Source: Klebsormidium nitens (taxonomy: Eukaryota; Streptophyta; Klebsormidiophyceae; Klebsormidiales; Klebsormidiaceae). From it: DNA of 64,000 nucleotides. Position numbers and translations under genes: made by a program. This document shows, in pieces, positions 48,390-59,100 of this stretch; positions within the stretch are counted from its first letter, which is position 1; each line of letters begins with the position of its first letter. Location of the stretch: assembly GCA_000708835.1 (NCBI GenBank), contig DF237223.1, forward strand, positions 51,269-115,268. The letters are read 5' to 3'. The notes below the pieces were generated by a model, which saw only the letters and a list, made by a program, of their open reading frames with translations, was not told the origin of the DNA and did no database searches.

Positions 48390-48740
48390 TGACTGCGCGT
48401 ACCCACTAGCGGGCGTTTGAAGTCTATTAGAATTTGGTCACGACTGGGTTCACGCGACGAACACGCCACTGGATATCCTTGCAATTGATAGCGCGTACCC
48501 ACTAGCGGGCATTTGGAGTCTATTAGAATTTGGTCACGGCTGGGTACACGCGACGAACACGCCACTCAATATCCTTGCGATTGATAGCGCGTACCCACTA
48601 GCAGGCATGAGGATCTCTAGAAAGAATCGAAAGCTGNNNNNNNNNNNNNNNNNNNNACCACTCAATTTCCTTGCGATTGATAGCGCGTACCCACTAGCAG
48701 GCATGAGGATCTCTAGAAAGAATCGAAAGCTGCCGGGTAC
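48390..48740 (+). repeat. TACCC-box hairpin repeat array, forward, with assembly gap
   Basis: Units near 48396, 48492, 48590 and 48684 begin GCGTACCCACTAGC(G/A)GGCAT and have a period of about 96 bp. The copies on either side of the N block are nearly identical, which probably caused the gap. The array sits between the virus-like cluster and the 3' end of the primase-helicase gene on the right. Confidence 0.85.
48637..48656. other. assembly gap, 20 N
   Basis: Run of N inside a tandem array; true length unknown. Confidence 1.
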
Positions 48741-48911
48741 ATGTGCAAAGGGGGGGTGGTGCGTGATTTCGAATTACAGAAGCATCCGCTAGTTGTTGCA
48801 TCCTAATGAGCACTCGGATTACAATTCAACACCTCGTGTGTGCCTTAGGGCAATAACTGATGATGATGTGAGCAGCCTGTGTAGCCTCAGGATAAATACC
48901 TTAAAGGCCTG

Positions 48912-50126
48912 CTAAGACTCGTTGCTACGCCGGGGCGCCGGAATGCTAAGCTCACACTTCACGACTGGGTCGGGCTCCGGGTCGGTCACCTCTGCCAAAA
49001 GGGGGTGGCCCGACGGTCGGGCCAGGAGAGGATCGAAGCTGGACACATCAACCGAATCTAGAAACTCGCGAACCCTGGGCTCGAGCTCAAGCCGATGCTT
49101 CCACCAGATGTGCACTTCCCGGAACTGCAGCTTGGCGAGCTTGCCCATGCGGTCCACCCCGTCAGCGTCCAAAACGAGGGTGTGGTCCTTCTTACCCGCT
49201 CGTGACACCCCCTTCTTGTAGCGCCCCCGGCTCCCCTTGACCTCCCGCAGCCTCACTTGAAGGCCCATGCGACCCCACAGCTTGTTCAGCGCGTCTTGCA
49301 ACCTCTCCCCCGTCCACTCCTCGTTCCGCGGAGGGAATTTGATCCCGCCAAACAGCTCGGACGCCCACTTGCCCGCAATCGAGTCCGCTTCCCGCTTGAA
49401 AAAGGCCGTCTGGAGGAGAGCGTCCCGAAGCCCATCCTTTTTCAACGAACGTGTGGGGTTCGTGTCAAAGGGGTGCTCCAACCCCATCGCTTTGATGACC
49501 TCCCGTGCGACCTTCGCCATCAGCCGGTCGTGCATGACCTTCCCATGCCCCCCCTCCTCAAAATTCTGGTCCACCAGAACCTTGAGGAGAAAGGTCAGCT
49601 CGCCGTAGAAGGGTTGCTTGACACGCTTGCAAGCCAGCGTCACAAAGAAGTCACTGAAGTCCGTCCAGCTCGAGACCTGCTTGAGGCCGTAGAATTTAAG
49701 GCACTCGTATCGCGCGACCGCCAGCTTCTCATCTCCCTCGTCCCGGCCAAAGTTCCGCTTTTCCCTAAGCTCGCTGTACTCGTCAGCCCGGAGAGCCCTG
49801 GCAGAAAACAGCCTCTGAAGGTCGAAAGTGGAGGGGAGGAGCCGCGTCGAGGCACCCTCCTCTTTTGGGAGGACGATCTCGAGCGTGTGACCAGCCTTTG
49901 CGATCTGCGCTCGGAACTCGTGCACGAACCGGGTGTTCGAGTTGCGCCTTTCAACCTCAGTGTGCGCAAGCGTGCGTAGAAAGTCGTGGTCCCTGATGTG
50001 GACAGGTCCCACGTCTTGCGCCCGGACCTTGACAGTCCGCATGAGCTCCGTCCGCTTGGTGTCGCAGAAGGAAAGGTACGCCAGCGTCTCCCGAAGGTAC
50101 ACAGGTCGGGGTGGCCGGAACATGCC
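48912..50126 (-). CDS. C-terminal domain exon of the fusion gene
   Basis: Exon starts after TTACGCAG and joins the last linker exon in phase 0 (PTRK/GMFRPP). It encodes 404 codons to the stop. RETLAYLSFCDTKRTELMR resembles the helical region that follows motif VI in origin-binding helicases of giant viruses (memory-based). Further on are helical, charged segments, FYGLKQVSSWTDFSDFF, EHPFDTNPTRSLKKDG, WGRMGLQVRLREVKGSRGRYK, and an acidic Pro-rich end. No catalytic motif; in UL9 the C-terminal domain binds the origin DNA, so that is the natural guess. Antisense frames of 240 aa over this exon are shadows. Confidence 0.65.
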   Translation of the reverse strand, partial: GMFRPPRPVYLRETLAYLSFCDTKRTELMRTVKVRAQDVGPVHIRDHDFLRTLAHTEVERRNSNTRFVHEFRAQIAKAGHTLEIVLPKEEGASTRLLPSTFDLQRLFSARALRADEYSELREKRNFGRDEGDEKLAVARYECLKFYGLKQVSSWTDFSDFFVTLACKRVKQPFYGELTFLLKVLVDQNFEEGGHGKVMHDRLMAKVAREVIKAMGLEHPFDTNPTRSLKKDGLRDALLQTAFFKREADSIAGKWASELFGGIKFPPRNEEWTGERLQDALNKLWGRMGLQVRLREVKGSRGRYKKGVSRAGKKDHTLVLDADGVDRMGKLAKLQFREVHIWWKHRLELEPRVREFLDSVDVSSFDPLLARPSGHPLLAEVTDPEPDPVVKCELSIPAPRRSNES

Positions 50127-53100
50127 CTGCGTAATGAACGAAGGGGCGCTTAATCAAACCAGATCTTTACAACAATTCGACATGAGGACATGTTATGAGC
50201 CTCGTCTCTATGCAACTGTCTGAGCGCACTACTTCAAGCGTCCAATATCATTCGCTCAAAGCCCTCCACTAAAGAGAAAGACCCGGTCAAAAAGCAGACG
50301 CGTGTTGTACCCACAAATACCAGAAGGGATTTTAAGCCAGAGCTTTGGGTTAAACGGGTAATGTACTTTCCTGCTCGAGGGAAGTTGTAATCAGTCCGAC
50401 TGAGGTGCGCATTGATGACACTTGGGCGAAAAAAAAAAAATCAGGTCTTTGAAGTCGCTGCTCCTGGGCGGTTTCATCAGCAGAAAGAGCATGCCAACAC
50501 CGTTGACAAGAATGTCCTGAACGAACGAGCTCACCTTTCGTGTGGGAGCGGGTCGCGACTCCTGGAGCTCCGTTGCAGGGCCAACCCCGATGGTCCCAGC
50601 CTGCGCAGTCGAGAGAGTTACGAATCAGTCTTGCATACAAGCAAGCTCATGAAACACTCAGACCCCAAAGTTCAAGCAGTTGGGGCCTGTCTTGGTCTGT
50701 TTGAAGAGGCTCTGAAGGATGCCCTACAGATGCGGAAAGTGTGACGGCAATCCCACTCGATATAGCGCGTACCCACTGGCGGGCATCGAGATTAGAGGGA
50801 ATCAATGGCCGGCAGTGGGTACACCGTGCTGAAAAGTGTTGGCCATACCACTTAAGATAGCACGTACCCATTGACAGGCATTAGGATTTTAAGAACAAGC
50901 CGCAACAACTGGGTACACTGCGCCGAAAGTGCTGTGAACAAACTCGCAACCAATCTGCATTCTGGCAGCAGTTTGGCACCCGCCACTGACAAGGCTTGCA
51001 CTGAATTGGACAGAGTAGCCGCAATGAGGTCGTGACGAGCACGCCCACCTCTCTCGAAGCACCTGGTGCCGCTTCCGGATCCTCGAGCTCCGTCCCCTCT
51101 TCAAGCTCACCAACCTCGGGCTGCGCGAACTGCACAACAAACAAACAGATATAAGCGCGTAAGCGACTCGACTGCAGAGATCAAGCACTCTAGGCTTGTC
51201 ATGATCGATTTGAAAAAAAGGCATTGAAGGATGCCGACAGACAAAACCGAAGCCACAATTGCATGCGAGAACTAGCTTGGCACTGTCACTGGACGGTTTT
51301 GCACGCGCCAGACCAGAGAAGCCGATACGGGGACGCCCACCTCTCCCAAGGCGCCTGGTGCCGCATCCGAAGCCTCTGCTGCCATGCGCATCTTGATTCG
51401 ACCATCTCCAGGCTGCGCGGAGGGACCAGCCTGCGCAATCGAGGACACAGACTGCAGTGATCGATGAAAGCCAAGCAACCTAGGCCCGTCTTTGTCAGCT
51501 CAAAAGCTCGAAGGCTCTAAAACAATGACGGCAGTCAAAAATTGCAGGCTATTATCCACGAGAACAGCGGAGGGTCAACGCCCGCCAGTCGGTTGCTAAC
51601 AGGGTGCACACGACACTTGAGCTTACCTCTTTCAAAGGATCCGATTCTACCAAAGCCTCAGTTCCCGTCCGCTCCTGGTTCTCATTGTCTCCAGGCTGTG
51701 CGGATGGGCAAGCCTGCGCCAGATCTAGGCACAGGTCATCAAACTTCAGGTGGGGGCCAAACGGCCTGGACCTATCCAGTCAAGTTGCAAGACTCTACGC
51801 TTCGCAGCAGGCATGTTAACAACAACGCTTCACAAATTGATAGCGGGCAGTATTTCTCAAAGCTTGCAGTCGTGAGATGAGGCTAATCTACCTGGATTTG
51901 CAACAGAGGAGCTTACCTCTTCTGGTCGTCTGACAGCTTCCGGGGGCTCTGCTACCGTGCGCTCCGAGGACAGCCCACCTCTAGAGGCCGCGGCCTGCAG
52001 GAAGGGAAAGAGAACAATTCAAAGGACCTCACACGCGTTCCTTTAAAACAGCTGGAAAGATGAACGCCGAATTGGCAGTTGAATGGAGGTGTGCGCCAGA
52101 TTCTTGAGCCTGCGATTGAAGTTGGCCTTGGTCGATCCACCGACCTGCTCAAAGGGAAGACCCAGGCTCTCGAAAGGGACGTAGACAGCGTCCTCCACCA
52201 GCAGGGAGATGCCCCCCTGAGCGTAGCACAGGATCAGGGGCCGCTCGACGCGTCGCACGCGCAGAGAGGCCTGCCACAGTGCCCGGGCCGTCGTGCTCTT
52301 GAGGCACATGTACAGGTACATTGCGTGGAACCAGTCGTGGTCAAAATTGACCCCGGCCTCGATGCTGGGGCTGTACATGAGGAGCCGCACTTTCCAGTGC
52401 ATGCCCACGTTCTCCAGCTTTCGCATGTCGTCGCCAGAACTGAGGGCCGTATGCACCAAGATGTCGCGCTCCTCAAGGAGCCCCAACTCGAGAACGCGCT
52501 CCCGGATGCTGTTAATCGCATTGGACGACATGCTTGCCACCGCCACGTTTCGCCCTTGCCGGAGATCCTCGAGCAGCTGAGCCTGCCAGGCGTTCGCATC
52601 ACTGCACACCCGGTAGGTCCGGGGCACGGCCGCCCCTCTATCATTGATGACCAACTTTCTGCGGAGGCCTGCCATCTCAAAGAAGTCGTGCTCTCGTTGC
52701 GCATAGCCGTCATCCAGAGCGAGAACCCTGCGGGCGTTCGGGATCAGCTCAAGGAGAAATTCGCTGGTTTCTTGCCCGCGGCGGAGAGTGCTGGAGGAGA
52801 GATGGGCCAAGATGCTCGCAATCTCGTCTACGACCACGAGGTCAAAGGGAGGCACCGGGCCGAAACCGTGCGGCCGAAGCTGGAGCAGACTGTCGACCTG
52901 AACGACGATGTGAGGAAAGAGCTGCCGGTTCTGCAGAGCCGTAAGACTCCACTGCCTGTCAGGGCTGTCCCAACGCTGGTGTTGAAAGTCCGCTTTAAGA
53001 TCGAGGTAGTTGCGGAAACCAGGAAAGCGCTCCTTCAAATCCTTTGCCTGGGCTACGCGGTACGAGATGAAAAGGATTGTCGGAGGACGCCCAGGGTGAG

Positions 53101-56100
53101 CACCATTCAGCTCGTGGTAGATGAGATGGCTGGTGAGGCCGGTTTTGTTGGTGCCGACAGTGGAGCGGATGGAGAGCAAGGGGAATTCCGGGACCCAGTC
53201 TCCTCCCAATGAGGGCGGAGACCCAAGCCACCTGTGGAGAAGAGCAGTGGAGTGTCGGAGGACTCTCGAAGATGGCACGACTTGCAGCATATCTCCTTGC
53301 AAGAAAGCCTGGCGTCAGAGCAATCTGGACCCTTAAATTTGGCATCAATTGGCTAGCGGGCGCGTACATCGCAGCCAGACAACGACAACGACGATATGAG
53401 CACGAATGGACTGGTGTTCCGTTCTTCCATCCGCCCCACGAACCGAATTGAAACATAAAAGTTCGACAACCCGAGAACCTAGAAACCCAAGAGAAGCTCT
53501 TCAGCAGACAGGTTTTACCTGGAGGAGAAACGGGAAGACGGGCCGCCTTTGAAGGAGCAAAAGACGTGTTCAAATTGCCTGTCCTCCTGCCAAATTGCAG
53601 ATTGCAATAGTAGAACACTTACTGGTCAATGACGGCGTTCAGCTTTAGCTCGTCAGTTGGGGCAGAGCGCCCCGCTTCCACCGCCGCCAGCTTCTCAGGC
53701 GAGCTTGCGTCCTTGTTTCTCTGCAGAAACGGCACGTCGATGACGACTGCCCCGGCTCGGAAGGTCTCCTCCTCCTCGTACAGGTTGCCCAGAAAGAAGG
53801 CCTTCGAGCGACAGGTGTCGCTCGTGTGCCCCCCCTCCGGGTTCACGCTGAAGCAGAGCGCAAAGATCCGGTTGCCGTCTGGTCCCAGGTGCAGCGTGAG
53901 GTTTTGGTTGTTGTCATGGAGACGCCCGGTGTAGCAGGGCTCCAACCGGTCGGTGTAGTTGTACCGGTCAGGCCCCTCGCGGTATGCGGTGGGGTGCAGC
54001 TTCTCACGAAGAAGGACCAGCATGCGCTCCCGAACGAAGTCGGTGTAGCGCTCGCCCTGCGCTCCAAGTTCTGTCAGCGCGCGCGGCCCTTGCGGCGCCC
54101 GGAGTGCACGAGGCAAGCCAGCGGGTACGACGCACGGCAATTTGATGACCTGCCGCGCCTGCCAAGGGAACAAAAGAGGGTCAGGTCTCCACTTTGTGCG
54201 CATAGGTGCATTGAAGCGCGGCCAAGCATATAGCAAACGCTGAGTCGATCGTCGCACACCACTTTTCTGGTCAGAACGCTCTACAATCTGATCCGAGGAG
54301 CACCTTTTTAGCCGGGAACTCAAAGCAGAATTCTGAGTAGAGCGGACAGGACCAGAGAACTTTAAGCAGCCCTCACCTCGCCGGAGGCAGCCTGTTGTCA
54401 GCCGAAACGAAAGACAATTGGGCAATTGAAGACAAGGACCACCTTTTTGAACGGATACATAAAGAAGACTCCTAATTAGAGCAGACACGACCACAGAAGG
54501 GGCAGACCTCGGCTTGCTGACGGCTTGCAACCGAAATGAAGAAAGTCGGACGGTTTGGAAATCGGTCAAGGCTGAAGCTGCAGCTGCCAAGACGGTAGGA
54601 AATCAGGCGGGAACCTTCGAGGAAAGTGACTGCTTTTCAAAACAATCACAGTCGCTTCTTGAAGGACGAAACAACCGCTTACCCTCGGAGGCTCGAGCCA
54701 CGTCACCAGTCCGTCCCGCCAGGTATGCGCCAGGTTGATGAACTGCAAGGTGCTCTCAGGTTTCTCAACCTTTGAGCACCCAGGGGCGCGCCAATCCCGG
54801 TCCTTGGAGTAGACGCTCAGGTCGATCATCGCCGCCAGATCCGGCGACCACGGCTTGATCTTCTCCTTCAGGCGCTCCGCCAGATGCTTCGCCCCGTCCT
54901 CGAGATTTGAAGCAAAAACGAACTGGGGGGAAGGTGTGCTTATGACCAGGTGCAGGCTGAACTTTGTCTGGTTCCCACTTGTCAGCCAGACGAAGCTCTT
55001 GCTCGGCAAGGTCAGCCCATAATCGGACTCAAAGCGCGAAGAGATCCACTCTTCCAAGGCGCGAATCACTGCCTCGGTGCTCATCTGCTCCCTGACTCCG
55101 TCGGCTCCGGTCCTGAAGGGATGCCCGTCCTTGCCATCTATGTCCAAGTACGGCTTGCACGGGAAGCCGTGACGGACGATCTCAAAGACGTGCTTATGCC
55201 CTTGAAGATGGGGCTCAGCAATTTCCCAGCTTGGGTACGAGGCAAAGCTGCGGTAAGGGATTGGCCGACCAAGCTCATCGAGCTTCTGAGATGGGGAGTG
55301 CAACACGACCTGCGCTTCGTGATTGAAGAGGCTGGCATGCTGCTGCATGAAGTGCTTGGGACCTGGCAGCGACTTATCCTCCTTTGAGCTTGTCGCATGG
55401 AACAGGGTCGTGCCATGCTTTGCCTTGCGCACAACGCTGTAAGCCCCGGACTTGAAGACCTCGTTTCCAGTGCAAGCTTCAGATCAGGGCGGGCGGAGGC
55501 ACCCGTATTCCGTCAAAGGAAGCGCTGAGGTCAATCAGGCTGGGCGCTGCGGCGACTCGAGTTGGCGCTGCTGCTGTTGGGGTCGGTTCTTGGACCGGCT
55601 CTTGCTCTTGAGCCTCGGCTCCGTCGCTGCGCAAAATTACAAAGAGAGCCGTTAAAGATTGCTCCCACAGCAGAAAAGCGATTAAAACTAATCAAGAAGC
55701 TAACCCACAACTACATGTGAGCATATGCAGAGGCAATCTGACACAATCTGTGGTCAGAAACAAAGAAACAAGGCACACTGCCAAGAATTGTAATTGAAAC
55801 ACGGTTCTTGATCATTGCTGAAGGACTTCATTGATTGCAGCAACTTCAGTGCTCATACAGTGCTCACATAAACATCAGCAGAAACAGAGTAGAGAAGACC
55901 AGGGGGTGATGGCAAAAGCTCACGTTTCCAAGGTCTCCAAAGCTTGAAAATCTGCAGCAAAGCCATGTCGAGTAGGCGGGGAGGGGGTATCGTGTCGAGC
56001 TGGAGAGGAGGGTGGGCCGAACGTCTCCTCCTCTCGGGCTGCCAAGGTAGCTCTTTGCTGCTGGCACTCCCCAAAGAAATCAGCAACCACCCGCTCCTTC

Positions 56101-59100
56101 ATTGCCCTGCGCCTGCTGCGACGGCTGCCCGTGGCCTGCTCGGACAAATCGCGTGCGACTCCAGCTCCTGTAGGACAGAATTGTGAAAAGATTATGATCC
56201 GGGTTTGGAGTAGTAAAGGTTCTGACGGGCTCAGGGAGCTTTTGAAAACTCTGAGGAGAAGCATTGCAAAGGTGTTTCGAACTCTTCTTTCACGCTCGTG
56301 CGCTCGCTCAGGCCCTTTGGCATCCGCGATTCCAGCACCTGCGGGACGAGTCCTGGGGATTTTACATTTTGGGCTCTTTTTGAGATGTGAACGGGGCTGC
56401 AGGTCGGGGCAGAGGAGCAGGACATCAAGGAGCTTTGACCAAGAGACGGCTTTTCAAGACCGAAGTGAAAAGAACAATCCTTCTTTCTCGCTCGCTCAGG
56501 CTGCTCATCTTATGAAGCACTGAATTATCCAGACTATCCAGAATCGACACGGACTTGCTGTAGTTCGCAACCCAACTTTGACCGCGAGTCGTGGCCGCTG
56601 CGAAAGTAAGCTACTCGGACACACTTTCCGAACCCACCCACAAGCTCTGAGGAGCAAAGCGCCCTTTGACAGGGATTTTAAATCTAATCGACCAACCAAC
56701 GTGAGTACTTCTTTTCAAGAAAGGCCAGGGCGGTGAAGCCACGGATCTGCATGCTGGTACCTGATTGGCTGAGAAACTCGGCGTTTCGATGAGGAATTCA
56801 AATCCCCCTGTAACGATAAGCAACTACTATCTTGGGCTAACACGAGACATTACTTAACGTGCTGTCCACCCCCCAGCGCCCTCACCTGCAGCTGGTCGAT
56901 CAGCAGGTTCTGCTCCTGCTTCTCCTTCTCCATCTTGGAGACGGCGTACGTCGTGCGCCGCGTGACCACGATCTCGCCCTTGACCCGCTCCTCCACCTGG
57001 CACAGCGTCGCCCCCAGCCGGTCCAACTGCTCCGCGCACGCGCTCCTCCAGGTCTTCACCGCTGAGCACGAGCAGAGCAAAGGTTGCATCATCTCATGGA
57101 CCACTAACGAGTTCTGCACAAACGATTGCTTTTAGGCGGCACGATGTCAATGTCTGTTGCACGGCAGGTCCGGCTCGTTGATGAGTGGCTTGACACGCAT
57201 TGCGTGTCCCAAAAAGTCAGCGCATGGGCTCACCCGATGCGAGAAGCGACTGTGCCTGCAGCTGGCTCGGCCGCAACGCCGCTGGTACTCTCTGAGACTT
57301 TCACGAGTCTTCTTCTTCTCTTCGAAGGGCCAGCTACCGGAGACACCTGCATAACCCTCTTTAATATCAGTACAAAGATCACGCATGAACAGACTCGGAG
57401 AGGTCAAATTGGCGGTCCATCTCAACGATTCGATCGCAAAGCGTAGATCACACCCTGCGTAGCTCGTACAGAATGAGGTACACTGAGCGCGAAGGAGCCT
57501 GACCCGCTCCGACAGCCTCTTAGTTCCTCCACTCGATGCGGGCGCGTTCATTTGAGCTTCGGCATGTGCAATCAAGGCCTCGAGCGCGGCGCCTACGTCC
57601 AGCCCCCGGGTTGCTGTCTGCAAGCTCAGAGCGAGTTAGCCTCCATCAAGGACTGCCCAGGGAAGTAACGGAAGGAAATGGGGGTTTATGAGATGTGACA
57701 AGTGAAGCGGGGGGAGGGAGGGGGGCGCGTGTTCAGGACTCTCGACTCTCAACCCGACATGATTGACCTATAGAGTTGACCCTGACATGTTTTGGTCAAC
57801 CAGACCTGCAAATCTGGCGCCAGATCCCCTAAACCCTTGAAAATTGCAAGCCAAAAAGCCTAAACTCCTAAAGATCATAAAACCTTGGACCCTAATCACA
57901 ATTGACCCGAAACTCGAGTCACGTGCAATTCGACCCTAAGCTACAACATGGATCCTAATGATGACGGGTAAAAGGGGAGTCAGATTCGCACTCAATTTCG
58001 TGCTCTAGCGACATGCAAAGCGAATCTACAATTAAGCAAAGGGCTGGGCCACACACTTCGTGAGGGATTTGCGTACCTCAGCTCCTAAAGCACCTTTGGA
58101 AAAGTCGGTCAGAGGCGGCATGGGCAGTTCTGCTGCAGGGGGGCCGTCAGCTGTTGGCAGCGCCGCGGCAGGTGCTTCCTGCGCACCATGCAAGGTCGAC
58201 AGTTGTGAGTGAGCTCTAGCTCGCGACCATGGGGCCAACCGAAGGTTGCTTGCACGATTGAAGACAAATTTCAGCCGTCTGGCAGCCGGCAAGTGGTTCC
58301 CAAGGTGGGTGGGCATCCCCAATCCCACTTAGAATGGCGCGTACCCACTGGCGAGCATTGGGATTCTTAGAAAGAGATGGCCGGCAGTGGGTACACCGAG
58401 CAGGAAGTGCCCAGGCTGTCATGTCTGTCAAGTCCCCACTAGAACGCATTAGGATACTCAAAAAGAAATGGCCGACAGTGGGTACACCAAGCAAAAAGCG
58501 AAAGGCCAGATTTGTGAGAACGGCGCGTACCCACTGGCGCACATTGGGATTCTTGAAAAGAGGTGGCCGGCAGTGGACCGTACACCAAGCAAAACACGGA
58601 CGGCCAGATTTGCGAAGACAGCGCGTACCCACTGGCGCGCATTGGGATTCTTCGAAAGAGATGGCTGGCAGTGGGTACGCTTTAGGTGTGCACCTGTAGG
58701 CGATTCTCAGAAACCCGTGAAAAGTACTCGTCAAAGGACTTCAAAAGTTGTCATCACGTGCGGCCCCCACACTCGAGCCAGAGCAGTTCTCACCATCACT
58801 TCGGGAGCCGCTTCAGTAGGGGCAGCCGACAACAATGGCTCTGTCAGCTGGAGTGCATCAGCCGTGCCGGGGGGGCGCAGGGGGCGCTTCTGCAACTCTG
58901 CCGGCGGGTTCGATCTGCGCACAAGCGAGACAAGCGCAGATGGGCATAAGTACGGCTTTCTGTCGCAATTTGCCAACTCGAAACGGACAGAGCGAGCATG
59001 CACGGTACAGAAAAAGAAGATTCGTACGCAGAGGTTGATGACAAGTCCATACTGCGCTTACTCGCTTTCGCGCATTTGGTCTAATTTTGGGCGCAAGGGC

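Noticed and set aside
48390-48740. CRISPR array
   Set aside because: Eukaryotic context, degenerate units of about 96 bp, no uniform repeats of CRISPR size and no cas genes; the units are hairpin minisatellites.
49257-49979. 240-aa plus-strand frame
   Set aside because: Shadow of the C-terminal exon of the primase-helicase gene.
52079-53212. 377-aa open frame on the plus strand
   Set aside because: It is antisense to the helicase exon, whose minus-strand frame has ordered helicase motifs; the plus frame is a shadow.
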